Notes under the pieces: generated by a model
The model's database searches: none
Seen by the model: the letters and a program-made list of their open reading frames with translations, nothing else
What the model was told of the DNA's origin: nothing
Position numbers and translations under genes: made by a program
Source: an uncultured Clostridia bacterium
GTDB taxonomy: Bacteria > Bacillota_A > Clostridia > TANB77 > CAG-508
NCBI GenBank assembly: GCA_944393405.1
Contig: CALYAC010000005.1
Coordinates: forward strand, 54,380-118,379
Length of the DNA stretch: 64,000 nt
Direction: 5' to 3'
Part shown: positions 54,663 to 62,989 of the stretch, piece after piece
How positions within the stretch are numbered: position 1 is the stretch's first letter
Layout: each line of letters starts with the position of its first letter

Positions 54663-55358
54663 ATGGGAATTGCTTCTTTTGTAATTGGTTTGACTTGCTT
54701 ATTATTATCACCATTTTTAAGCATATTTCTTATATTGCCATCTATTTTAGGACTAATATTAGGAATAATAGATACTATTTTAAAAGCAAAAAATAAAAAA
54801 AGTAAAGGATTATCTATAGCAGGAATTGTCCTTTCTACTATAGCCTTAGCACTTTGTATACTTATTGGTATAGGCGTATATATATTTACTACAAATGCTA
54901 TTGCTGAAAATATAAATTCTAATAGTACCCTTTCAGATAGTATAGATGGTATTATTTCATCAGATGTTAAATGTAATCTTGGTGAATCTGCAACATTTGA
55001 TGATATAAAAGTTACTTTTAAAGATATTGATTTAGATTTTAAAGATTATGATGAAAATGCATATATTACAGATGGGTATAAAATAATAAAGGCTGATTTT
55101 GAATTTGAAAATGTTGGCAGTTCATATGCATACATTTCATATTATGATTTTGAATGTTATGCAGATATGTTTTCATGTGATACATTTTATTTTGTAGATG
55201 ACTATTACTTTACATCATCATTAAAACCTAATGAAAAATTATCTGCTTCAGTATATTTTGAAGTCCCAAAAGATGCCAAAACAATAGAACTAGAATATGA
55301 TTCAAATGCATATGATGATGGAAAAATAATCTTTAGTGTAGATAATAATGAAAAATAA
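54663..55358 (+). CDS. DUF4190 + DUF4352-like membrane-anchored protein
   Basis: The chosen start is ATG 54663, with GGAGG ahead; the open frame begins further upstream without a site. The 231-residue protein has two membrane helices (about 5-37 and 50-75; DUF4190-like), a linker, and an outward beta-rich domain (about 100-228) of DUF4352-type. This is a common layout in Firmicutes surface proteins of unknown role. The outer part is rich in Asp, Glu and aromatic residues. Confidence 0.75.
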   Translation: MGIASFVIGLTCLLLSPFLSIFLILPSILGLILGIIDTILKAKNKKSKGLSIAGIVLSTIALALCILIGIGVYIFTTNAIAENINSNSTLSDSIDGIISSDVKCNLGESATFDDIKVTFKDIDLDFKDYDENAYITDGYKIIKADFEFENVGSSYAYISYYDFECYADMFSCDTFYFVDDYYFTSSLKPNEKLSASVYFEVPKDAKTIELEYDSNAYDDGKIIFSVDNNEK

Positions 55359-55423
55359 TAAAGTATATTAAACTAATATATTTTATATGATAATTAATAA
55401 TACAAATTAAGAATATAAAAATT

Positions 55424-55459
55424 AAGAAATCTATTTTTTACAAAATAGATTTCTTTTTT
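55424..55459. terminator. Bidirectional terminator (DUF4352-like gene / ABC-F)
   Basis: AAGAAATCTATTTT and its complement form a stem with A and T runs on both sides. Confidence 0.75.
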
Positions 55460-55468
55460 AATTTTTAA

Positions 55469-57049
55469 TTATTCTATTTCTAAATACTCGTCATAAGTTA
55501 TTTCTCTATCTACTAATCTATCTTTCTTTAAATCTATTATTCTATTTGCTACAGTTTGAGTTAATTGATGATCATGTGATGTAAATAATAATATTCCTTT
55601 ATATTTCATCAAACCTTCGTTTAATGCTGTTATACTTTCCATGTCTAAATGATTTGTAGGCTCATCAAAAATAAGTAAATTTGCACCAGAAAGCATCATT
55701 TTTGAAAGTACACATCTTACTTTTTCGCCTCCAGATAAGACGCTCACCTTCTTTAGAGCTTCTTCTCCAGAAAATAACATTCTCCCCAAGAAACTTCTTA
55801 CATAAGTCTCGTCTGGATCTTTTGAATATCCTCTTAACCAATCAGTAATAGATAAGTCAGATTCAAATAAATAATTATTATCTTTAGGGAAATAATTCGT
55901 TGTTATTGTAGTTCCATATTTAACGGTTCCAGAATCTGGTTCCATTTCTCCTGCTAAAATTTGAAATAATACTGTTTTTGCATTTTCATTATCAGCTAAA
56001 AATGCTATTTTATCATTTGGTTTAACAACAAATGATACTTTATCTAATATTTTCTCTCCATTAATTGTTTTTGATAAATTACGAACTTCTAGTATATCTT
56101 TTCCAGGTTCTCTATCAGGTTTAAAATCAATATATGGATATCTTCTATTTGAAGGTTTAATTTCATCTAATTCAATTTTCTCTAATGATTTTTTTCTAGA
56201 TGTAGCTTGTTTTGATTTTGAAGCATTAGCACTAAACCTTGCAATAAATTCTTGAAGTTCTTTAATCTTCTCTTCTTTTTTCTTATTAGCTTCCTTCATT
56301 TGTTTTAATGCAAGTTGACTAGATTCATACCAGAAATCATAATTTCCAGGATATACTTTTATTTTTCCAAAATCTACATCTGCTATATGTGTACATACTT
56401 TGTTTAAAAAGTATCTATCGTGCGATACTACTATTACTGTATTTTCAAAATTAATTAAAAACTCTTCTAACCATTTTATACTTTTAAGGTCTAAGTCATT
56501 TGTAGGCTCATCCAAAAGTAATATATCTGGATTACCAAATAAAGCTTGCGCTAATAGAACTTTTACTTTTTCTTTTGGTTCTATTTCTTTCATTAATTTA
56601 TAATGTTTTTCAGTATCAATACCTAAATCATTTAAAAGAACTGCACTATCAGATTCTGCATTCCATCCATCTAGCTCTGCAAACCTTTCTTCAAGTTTCG
56701 CTGCTTTCATTCCATCTTCTTCAGAAAAATCTGGTTTTGAATATATTGCTTCTTTTTCTTTCATAATGCTATATAGTTCTTGATTTCCCATTATAACTGT
56801 ATCAATTACTGTATTTTCTTCATATGCAAAGTGGTCTTGCTTTAATACTGAAATTCTTTCTTGTTTTTCTTTTGTAACTTCTCCCTTACTTGGTTCTAAT
56901 TCTCCAGATAATACTTTTAAAAATGTAGATTTTCCTGCACCATTTGCTCCTATAATTCCATAGCAACATCCCTTGTTAAATTTAATATTTACATCTTCAA
57001 ATAAAGTCCTTTTTCCAAATCTAATTGTAACTCCTGATGCTGTTAACAT
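55469..57049 (-). CDS. ABC-F family ATPase
   Basis: This 526-residue protein carries two ABC ATPase domains. The first has GANGAGKST (about 35-43) and a Walker B segment ILLLDEPTNDLDL. The linker is charged and rich in Lys/Glu. The second domain has signature LSGGEK and LLIFDEPTNHLDM; its Walker A is degenerate (LADNENAKT). No membrane domain is present. ABC-F proteins act on ribosomes in translation control or antibiotic resistance; this layout matches the Uup/EttA/YdiF-like group rather than a proven resistance type. The degenerate second Walker A is notable. Confidence 0.9.
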   Translation of the reverse strand: MLTASGVTIRFGKRTLFEDVNIKFNKGCCYGIIGANGAGKSTFLKVLSGELEPSKGEVTKEKQERISVLKQDHFAYEENTVIDTVIMGNQELYSIMKEKEAIYSKPDFSEEDGMKAAKLEERFAELDGWNAESDSAVLLNDLGIDTEKHYKLMKEIEPKEKVKVLLAQALFGNPDILLLDEPTNDLDLKSIKWLEEFLINFENTVIVVSHDRYFLNKVCTHIADVDFGKIKVYPGNYDFWYESSQLALKQMKEANKKKEEKIKELQEFIARFSANASKSKQATSRKKSLEKIELDEIKPSNRRYPYIDFKPDREPGKDILEVRNLSKTINGEKILDKVSFVVKPNDKIAFLADNENAKTVLFQILAGEMEPDSGTVKYGTTITTNYFPKDNNYLFESDLSITDWLRGYSKDPDETYVRSFLGRMLFSGEEALKKVSVLSGGEKVRCVLSKMMLSGANLLIFDEPTNHLDMESITALNEGLMKYKGILLFTSHDHQLTQTVANRIIDLKKDRLVDREITYDEYLEIE

Positions 57050-57081
57050 TTGATTTCCTCCTTATTTATTTTATTTTTATT

Positions 57082-58041
57082 TTAGTCCAACAATCCCTTT
57101 TTCTTTAGCCAAATACTTACTATAATTCCAATTAAAAGTGAAAACAAAACAATAAGTACAAATCCAAAAGGATTATTTTGTAAAGGAACGCCTACGTTCA
57201 TTCCCCAATAACTTGATATCATTGTTGGAATAGCTAAAATAATTGTTATTGATGTTAGATATTTCATAACACCATTTAGGTTATTTGAAATAATTGAAGC
57301 ATATGCATCCATTGTTCCTGCTAAAATATCGCTATATATTTTAGCCATTTCAATAGCCTGCTTATTCTCTATAATTGAATCTTCTAATATATCTTCATCT
57401 TCTTCATATAACTTTATTAGATTTCCCCTCATTGTCTTTTCCATTACAATTTCATTTGATTTTAATGAAGTAGTAAAATATACAAGACCTTTTTCTAAAC
57501 TAAGTAGTTTTAAAAGCTCTTTATTTTTCATAGAATTTTTTAATACATTCTCTGCTATTTCAGTTTCTTTATTTATTTTCTTTAGCAAATTTAAAAACAT
57601 TGCTGAATTAGAATAAAATAATTGTAATAGCATTCTACTCTTTTTATATGTAATAATATTCTTCATTTTATTTTTTGTTAGACTTTCCAAAATTGGATTT
57701 TTATGTAATGAAACTGTAATTAAATAATCATCTCTTACAAAAATCACTCCAATAGGCATTGTACTATATACTTTTGCACCAGATTCAATATCCATTATTG
57801 GTGTATCTATAATGAATAGTATAGTATTATCATCCTCTTCTATATCAATTCTGGCTTTTTCTTCTGGGTCAAGAGCATATCTTATAAAGTCTTCTTGAAT
57901 ATTTATATTTTGACAAACTGTTTTTATTTCTTCGTCACTCGGTGAAACCATGTTTATCCAGTTTCCCCTAGTATATTTTTTAGTTTCAGTAGTTATATTT
58001 GTTTCTATATCTGTATTATACATCTTAAACATAGTTATCAC
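57082..58041 (-). CDS. corA: CorA family magnesium transporter
   Basis: This 319-residue protein has the CorA layout: a large cytoplasmic N-terminal domain (about 1-245), a long helix, and two C-terminal membrane helices. The ion-selectivity loop is seen as YWGMNVGVP near 278-286. CorA-type channels import Mg2+ (or Co2+/Ni2+). No M-box riboswitch was seen in the region upstream of the start. It stands alone, followed by the ABC-F gene 32 bases downstream, so weak coupling is possible. Confidence 0.9.
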   Translation of the reverse strand: MITMFKMYNTDIETNITTETKKYTRGNWINMVSPSDEEIKTVCQNINIQEDFIRYALDPEEKARIDIEEDDNTILFIIDTPIMDIESGAKVYSTMPIGVIFVRDDYLITVSLHKNPILESLTKNKMKNIITYKKSRMLLQLFYSNSAMFLNLLKKINKETEIAENVLKNSMKNKELLKLLSLEKGLVYFTTSLKSNEIVMEKTMRGNLIKLYEEDEDILEDSIIENKQAIEMAKIYSDILAGTMDAYASIISNNLNGVMKYLTSITIILAIPTMISSYWGMNVGVPLQNNPFGFVLIVLFSLLIGIIVSIWLKKKGLLD

Positions 58042-58111
58042 CCCTCAGAACAATATATTAACATAAATCGTAAATAATTACAATAAATTTATAACTAAAT
58101 TACAAAAAATA

Positions 58112-58140
58112 TTGACAAAATATGCCTTTAGAATTATAAT
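58112..58140 (+). promoter_or_regulatory. Promoter of tRNA-Lys
   Basis: Consensus TTGACA (58112-58117) and TATAAT (58135-58140) are 17 bases apart. Confidence 0.75.
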
Positions 58141-58163
58141 ATTAATGTTATTATTTAGTTTAT

Positions 58164-58239
58164 GCACCACTAGCTCAGTTGGTAGAGCAGCTGACTCTTA
58201 ATCAGAAGGTCCGGGGTTCGACCCCCCGGTGGTGCACCA
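58164..58239 (+). tRNA. tRNA-Lys (CTT)
   Basis: A full cloverleaf is visible: acceptor GCACCAC/GTGGTGC, anticodon loop CTCTTAA with anticodon CTT, TTCGACC T-loop, and encoded CCA. Confidence 0.95.
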
Positions 58240-58248
58240 GCATTATTC

Positions 58249-58280
58249 AAGAAGAACTAATATTAGTTCTTCTTTTATTT
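58249..58280 (+). terminator. Terminator of tRNA-Lys
   Basis: AGAAGAACTAAT and its complement form a tight stem, followed by a T-rich run. Confidence 0.8.
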
Positions 58281-58334
58281 TTTATTAAATGCATTCCTTT
58301 TTATTAATATTAATTTTATGATATAATTTTAAAT

Positions 58335-58742
58335 ATGAAAAAAAGTTTATTTTTTAAAATATTAATTATATATTGTAGTATTTACTTCTTACTTTCATTT
58401 ATTTTGTATAGTTCTTTAGGTATTGCTATTCTAAGTGATTATGATAAACAATCTATTAAAGAAGATTTTAATCAATTAGACGAATATGATATATTATTTA
58501 TATATAGAGATAAAATAAAATTTAAACCTTCTATTGTAGTAGTATATAAAGATAGTAAATCAGATGATAGATATCATTGTTATATAAGAATAAAAGATGA
58601 ATATCCACATGTTATAGAAATAAATAATAAAATAAACAATAATGACATAACTAAATATCTTTGGTATTTTAATTTAGTTAATTTACTTATTCTATTAATT
58701 ACTTATATTGTTTTAAAAAGGAAAAAGCAAACTATTATTTAA
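58335..58742 (+). CDS. Hypothetical two-helix membrane protein, possibly leaderless
   Basis: The function is not recognised. The 135-residue protein has membrane helices near the ends (about 5-30 and 108-127) around a charged, probably extracytoplasmic, middle rich in Asp/Lys/Tyr. A TATAAT at 58322-58327 stands only 7 bases before the ATG, and no Shine-Dalgarno sequence precedes it, so transcription may begin at or next to the start codon. A terminator follows and overlaps the end of the gene. Confidence 0.6.
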   Translation: MKKSLFFKILIIYCSIYFLLSFILYSSLGIAILSDYDKQSIKEDFNQLDEYDILFIYRDKIKFKPSIVVVYKDSKSDDRYHCYIRIKDEYPHVIEINNKINNNDITKYLWYFNLVNLLILLITYIVLKRKKQTII

Positions 58743-58762
58743 AATATAGTAGCTTGCTTTTT
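58722..58762 (+). terminator. Terminator overlapping the end of the 135-residue protein gene
   Basis: AAAAAGCAA and TTGCTTTTT close an AT-rich stem across the stop codon. Confidence 0.6.
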
Positions 58763-58765
58763 ATT

Positions 58766-58794
58766 TTGACATCATTCATTTAATATAGTATAAT
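58766..58794 (+). promoter_or_regulatory. Promoter of the serine hydrolase gene
   Basis: Consensus TTGACA (58766-58771) and TATAAT (58789-58794) are 17 bases apart. Confidence 0.75.
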
Positions 58795-58815
58795 AGATTA
58801 TGTAACCTAAAAACT

Positions 58816-58838
58816 GCTTTCTGTTTAACATAGAAAGC
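58816..58838 (+). promoter_or_regulatory. Leader hairpin before the serine hydrolase gene
   Basis: GCTTTCT and its complement AGAAAGC form a 7-pair stem in the 5' leader, followed by TTTT. It could stabilise the mRNA or act as a weak attenuator. Confidence 0.4.
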
Positions 58839-58861
58839 TTTTCACCATAGGAGGTTTTTTT

Positions 58862-59740
58862 ATGAAGAAAGAAATCATCAAAGGAAATAATTTTTTCCTT
58901 GTGAAAGAACAGGAGGGACGGAAAAACTTGCCTTGTGTTATAAAATCATCGGGATACACAATCGATGAAAGAGCCATAAACGAAAATTGGCTCTTAACAC
59001 AGGTTAGGACTTTGCCACATCACGACAGGTCTAATCTCCCTGACCCGGTTATTTTTGAAGCATCGGCTCAGTCCTTAAAGCCGTATGCCGGGAGAACAGT
59101 ATATTCCTTGTATCTGACTCCTAATTGCAAAGGATTAGAATATGCTCAGGAAGAGCTTTCTAACTTTTTCAATTATGGTGCTTCTGATATAAGTAATGCT
59201 GGTTTCTCTTTTGTTGGACATTCAAAAGGTGGATTATTACTCTCCGGAGTAAAAATCAATCATATGTCAAAGTTTGTGTTTATTAATCCTACTTTTGGAT
59301 GCATTATGGGAGATGAGGCAGCTGTAGACCGCAGAATCGACTCTTACAAAGAGTCACATTCTCTTAGTCTTATAACCAAAGCTGCTATCAGTCTCTATCG
59401 GGACATGGTTCACATTATCGGAAGTAGGAGACCCGTTGATCTCGACATGGCTCCTGGCTCCAAATTTCTTTCCAGAGTTAATCTTTCGCATTTATGTGAG
59501 CATCATGTTATGCTCATTGCGTCAACTTGCCCTGAAGGGAGATGTGGATTACAGGACAGATTATACAGGTTTACTGGAAATCTCCTTGATTTATCAAAAA
59601 AAGGAGATGGCATGGTTTTGCTTGAGGATCAGTTAAAAGTAGCACCTTATATCGAAAAACTTTACATAACTAGTGCTACACATCCAACCATTTTAAGCAA
59701 ACCTGATGTGATCTTTCACATTAAAGATTTCTTAAGATAG
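58862..59740 (+). CDS. Alpha/beta-hydrolase-like serine hydrolase of foreign composition
   Basis: This 292-residue protein carries the nucleophile elbow GHSKGG (Ser near residue 121), typical of alpha/beta hydrolases (lipase/esterase type). A plausible catalytic His lies near the end in SATHPTI; the acid is not certain. It has no signal peptide or membrane helix. Base composition is clearly above its neighbours, and it is flanked by a perfect promoter, a leader hairpin, AGGAGG and a strong terminator. It is probably an acquired gene. The substrate is unknown. Confidence 0.75.
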   Translation: MKKEIIKGNNFFLVKEQEGRKNLPCVIKSSGYTIDERAINENWLLTQVRTLPHHDRSNLPDPVIFEASAQSLKPYAGRTVYSLYLTPNCKGLEYAQEELSNFFNYGASDISNAGFSFVGHSKGGLLLSGVKINHMSKFVFINPTFGCIMGDEAAVDRRIDSYKESHSLSLITKAAISLYRDMVHIIGSRRPVDLDMAPGSKFLSRVNLSHLCEHHVMLIASTCPEGRCGLQDRLYRFTGNLLDLSKKGDGMVLLEDQLKVAPYIEKLYITSATHPTILSKPDVIFHIKDFLR

Positions 59741-59763
59741 TACGAGTTCATACGTATCTAAGT

Positions 59764-59822
59764 AAAACTCCCGGAACCAATATTGTAATTCGCTATCGGT
59801 TCCGGGAGTTTTATTTATCTTT
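59764..59822 (+). terminator. Strong terminator of the serine hydrolase gene
   Basis: AAAACTCCCGGAACC and its complement form a 15-pair stem with a long loop, followed by T-rich sequence. Confidence 0.85.
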
Positions 59823-59858
59823 ATTTATCATGCATTTAATTCTGTAATTTGCTTTTAA

Positions 59859-61568
59859 TTACTTAGTTCCTCTTCTTATGATTCTTGTCATTGGATCATA
59901 AGTATCTTTTGATAAAAGCGTTTTTGAAACTACTTCTCCATTTAATTTTAAAATTTTATATGCTTCACTTGTACATCCTGTATACCCTGCTTGTTCTACT
60001 ACTTCTTCTCCTTTTTCTAAGCTTGCATCGTTTTCATATTTAGTAGTATATGGTATATATGATTTTATAACAGATTGAATTGTTACTTCATATTCTTTAT
60101 CCTCTTTTATTCCATAAATAGTCATTGAGCAAACACCATTTTTTGCTTTAGCTTCTATTTTTATAGGATATGATCTAGTATTTTTAAATTTAAAGTCAAT
60201 TCCTCCCCAAGTTACTGTTGCGTCTCTGCCTGCTGAAACATATGATGTTAAAAATTGATGATTTGTTCTATCAACTATTTCTAGATTTGCAAGTAATGCT
60301 ACATTATATAATGTTGAGGACGTCTGACAAATTCCTCCACCAACATCTTGAACCACTTTTCCTCCAGCATATGCTCCAGCTTCTTTATATCCTTCACTTA
60401 TTGTTCTTTCTCCTACTGTTTGATTATATGAAAATGTTTCACCTGGCATCAAAATTGTTCCATCTATCTTCTTCGTTGAAATTTCAACATTATTACTTCT
60501 GTTTTTATTACTTGGATCATATCTTGTTGAATATGTTGCAAGTTTATTAGGGAAAGCTTCTTTTCCAAGATCTTCTAAAGTTTTATCCGGCTTTGTTATC
60601 TTTAATGGTATAACACATTCATCATTATTCTCTGATAATAACTTTTCTGCTTCTTCCATTGTTATTTTAAAGTCTACTCCTTCAACATCTGCATGTACTG
60701 TTGTTGGATTTTCAGTTATATATGCATTTTGTGGTTCTTTGTATATTTCATTTTTTATTTCATTTAAATCTATTGAATCTGGTTTTACGTTTTCTGTTGG
60801 TATCGTTATTATATTATAGTTACTATTAACATTTTTTATACTATTTATAATTTGATCTTTTAAAGTGTTCTTTTGTATTTGTAGTCCTTCTTTTCCTTTA
60901 ACTATTATTAATTCTTCTCCATCTATATAATAGCTATTATCTACAAGCGCACCTGGTAATTTAGAAGAAACATCATCTATTTTTTTGTCTAATGATTCAT
61001 TACTATAATTTAAGTTACAATCAATATTTTTTCCAAATAAAGTTGTAAAAATAATTCCATAATTGTTTGTTACAATGTTTCCATCTCTTCCAATATTGTA
61101 TGCTTTATTTACAGCTGCTTCAACGTCAAATGTAGCATTTATCTGGTTTGCATTAATACTTGTTTCGTAATCATCTTTTTTTAATACTAAATCTTCATTT
61201 AATTTAGAATTAACTACATCATTTACTGCTTTTTTTGCTTCCTCTTGTGTTAAATTACTTACATCGATTCCCATTATAGAAACATTGTTAAATATCTTTT
61301 CATTATTAATGTTAATTAATGCAAATATAACAGATATTATAATTATCGCAATTATAACTATTCCTATTATTATCGGTGTAGATTTGCTTTGAAGAATATT
61401 AGTTTTTGTGATTTTTTTATTTTTTTGCTTTTTTTTCTTATTATTACTTTCACTATTTTTATTCTTATTCACATTATCATTTTTATCTTTTTTTATCTTC
61501 TCTGCTTTATTTCCATTGACTTTTGTATTTATCATAGGATTATCTTTTTCCGTATCTTTTTTTGGCAT
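59859..61568 (-). CDS. VanW family membrane-anchored protein
   Basis: The chosen start is ATG 61568, with AAAGGAG ahead; the open frame runs further upstream. The 569-residue protein has a Lys/Asn-rich cytoplasmic start, one membrane helix (about 68-90), PG-binding-4-like domains (about 105-330) and a VanW domain (about 355-480; MPGETFSYNQTVGERT and GGGICQTSSTLYN). VanW is found with some glycopeptide-resistance operons, but most homologues are wall-associated proteins of unknown function. A G5-like C-terminal region (about 495-560) is suggested by its beta-rich character. No van gene is nearby, so resistance should not be inferred. Confidence 0.87.
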   Translation of the reverse strand: MPKKDTEKDNPMINTKVNGNKAEKIKKDKNDNVNKNKNSESNNKKKKQKNKKITKTNILQSKSTPIIIGIVIIAIIIISVIFALININNEKIFNNVSIMGIDVSNLTQEEAKKAVNDVVNSKLNEDLVLKKDDYETSINANQINATFDVEAAVNKAYNIGRDGNIVTNNYGIIFTTLFGKNIDCNLNYSNESLDKKIDDVSSKLPGALVDNSYYIDGEELIIVKGKEGLQIQKNTLKDQIINSIKNVNSNYNIITIPTENVKPDSIDLNEIKNEIYKEPQNAYITENPTTVHADVEGVDFKITMEEAEKLLSENNDECVIPLKITKPDKTLEDLGKEAFPNKLATYSTRYDPSNKNRSNNVEISTKKIDGTILMPGETFSYNQTVGERTISEGYKEAGAYAGGKVVQDVGGGICQTSSTLYNVALLANLEIVDRTNHQFLTSYVSAGRDATVTWGGIDFKFKNTRSYPIKIEAKAKNGVCSMTIYGIKEDKEYEVTIQSVIKSYIPYTTKYENDASLEKGEEVVEQAGYTGCTSEAYKILKLNGEVVSKTLLSKDTYDPMTRIIRRGTK

Positions 61569-61684
61569 AAGATTTTTTCTCCTTTTATACATTTTATCAT
61601 TATTTGTATGATAATATTACCATACTCAAATACTTTTTACAATATTTTTTTCTCTCTTATTTTACAAAAAAACTCATTTTTCTC

Positions 61685-61713
61685 TAGACTTTTTTTTGCT
61701 TTTTATGTATAAT
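61685..61713 (+). promoter_or_regulatory. Promoter of the XRE-S24 regulator
   Basis: TAGACT (61685-61690) and TATAAT (61708-61713) are 17 bases apart. Confidence 0.5.
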
Positions 61714-61744
61714 AAAATAAATTCTGAGAAAGAGGTTGATACAA

Positions 61745-62332
61745 ATGATAGGTTATATGATTTCTAGAATAAGAAACGACAAAAATGTTGCAAAGTCTGA
61801 ACTTTCTAGACGTACAAATATTAATATAGGACATATTTCTCATATAGAAAAAGAAGAAAGAAATCCTAGTCATAGAGCATTAAAATCTATTTGTAGAGCT
61901 CTTGAAGTACCTTATCAACCTTTAATGTACACATATGATAAAGTTTTTACTGAAGAACAAAAAAACTTAAATATGGAAAATCATATTGCTTATGATAAAG
62001 TTCTTGCTGTAAGCTCTTTGGACTCTTTTATAACTTGTCCTTTAGACTTACCAAGTGCTTCTTTAGCAGTAAAAATTAATGATAAATCAATGGAACCAAG
62101 ATTAGAAGAAGGAACATATGCTTTTATTGAATTCAATTCACCATTAGATAATAAAGATGTTGGAATTTTTGAATATGACGGAAAAGTTATGATTAGGAGA
62201 TATGTTATAAGAAAAGACACATTAGTATTAAGAGCCGATAATAAGGAATTCTCTGATATAGTATTAAACCCTGATGATAACTATACAATTATAGGCAAAG
62301 TTATTGGTACAAGTACAGGTTTAATATTCTAA
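61745..62332 (+). CDS. XRE-type regulator with S24 (LexA-like) domain
   Basis: The chosen start is ATG 61745 (site GAGG); a TTG upstream is less likely. The 195-residue protein has an N-terminal helix-turn-helix (about 5-60; ELSRRTNINIGHISHIEKEE) and a C-terminal S24-type domain (about 100-190). The nucleophile serine is present in NDKSMEP (about 115), but the usual catalytic lysine is an arginine in VMIRRYV (about 150). It may not self-cleave, or may do so slowly. Such regulators control prophages, stress or toxin systems; no phage genes are visible here. Confidence 0.85.
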   Translation: MIGYMISRIRNDKNVAKSELSRRTNINIGHISHIEKEERNPSHRALKSICRALEVPYQPLMYTYDKVFTEEQKNLNMENHIAYDKVLAVSSLDSFITCPLDLPSASLAVKINDKSMEPRLEEGTYAFIEFNSPLDNKDVGIFEYDGKVMIRRYVIRKDTLVLRADNKEFSDIVLNPDDNYTIIGKVIGTSTGLIF

Positions 62333-62375
62333 AAAATTATTTTTATAAATTTTTAAATATTTTTATAAAAAAGTA

Positions 62376-62404
62376 TTGAATATTTTGTTTTTTAATAATA
62401 TAAT
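62376..62404 (+). promoter_or_regulatory. Promoter of the CBM25-like gene
   Basis: TTGAAT (62376-62381) and TATAAT (62399-62404) are 17 bases apart. Confidence 0.6.
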
Positions 62405-62453
62405 TTAGTATATTATATAATATTTTGTTAACAAGAGATAAAAGGAGTTTAAA

Positions 62454-62927
62454 ATGGAGTTAGTAAAGAATATATTTTTTAATACAGATAAATTAATAGA
62501 AAATACAACAGTTAAAATTTCATATACAGGAAAATTATTTCAAGAGGACTCATCAGAAGTCTTTGTTCATTATGGATTTGGTCCAAATTGGGATAATGTA
62601 ACTGAAAAACAAATGGAAAAAACAGAATTAGGCTTTCAAGCTGAAATAGAATTAAATACAAGTGAAAGTTTAAATTTATGTTTTAGAAATTCAAATAATG
62701 AATGGGATAATAACAATTCTCAAAATTATACATTTGAAGTAGAAAAAGCTGAAGAACTAGCACTAGTTGTAAAAGAAGATACAAGTATCGAAACTCCTCG
62801 TAAATTAAGAAAAACTTATTTATGGAGTAAGAAAATTCGTTTAGCAGTTTATAAAATTATAACTTATTTACCAAAAATTATCTCTGGTAATTATAAAAGG
62901 AAAGTAAATAATGATAGTAATGAATAA
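62454..62927 (+). CDS. CBM25-like starch-binding protein with basic tail
   Basis: This 157-residue protein has one domain (about 8-98) resembling CBM25/53 starch-binding modules. VHYGFGPNWDN (about 37-47) and the conserved C-F-R-N-S-x-x-x-W-D-N-N-x-x-x-N-Y segment (about 79-97) support this. It lacks a signal peptide and an enzyme domain. A basic, partly amphipathic tail follows (about 115-157; Lys/Arg/Tyr/Leu/Ile-rich). It could bind stored glycogen or starch-like sugar inside the cell, or associate with the membrane through the tail. The gene has its own promoter and an AAAAGGAG site. Function is inferred from the fold only. Confidence 0.7.
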   Translation: MELVKNIFFNTDKLIENTTVKISYTGKLFQEDSSEVFVHYGFGPNWDNVTEKQMEKTELGFQAEIELNTSESLNLCFRNSNNEWDNNNSQNYTFEVEKAEELALVVKEDTSIETPRKLRKTYLWSKKIRLAVYKIITYLPKIISGNYKRKVNNDSNE

Positions 62928-62960
62928 TATAAAATTAGATAATATATCATTTATCATATA

Positions 62961-62989
62961 AAAAAGATCTATTTTAAATAGATCTTTTT
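62961..62989. terminator. Bidirectional terminator (CBM25-like gene / SDR)
   Basis: AAAAAGATCTATTT and its complement form a near-perfect 29-base palindrome with A and T runs. Confidence 0.8.

Noticed and set aside
58041..58112. Magnesium (M-box) riboswitch ahead of corA
   Set aside because: The region upstream of the start is short and AT-rich, without the conserved M-box helices or a terminator/antiterminator pair.
59859..61568. Vancomycin resistance
   Set aside because: Only a VanW-domain protein is present; no ligase, dehydrogenase or regulator of a resistance operon lies in the window.
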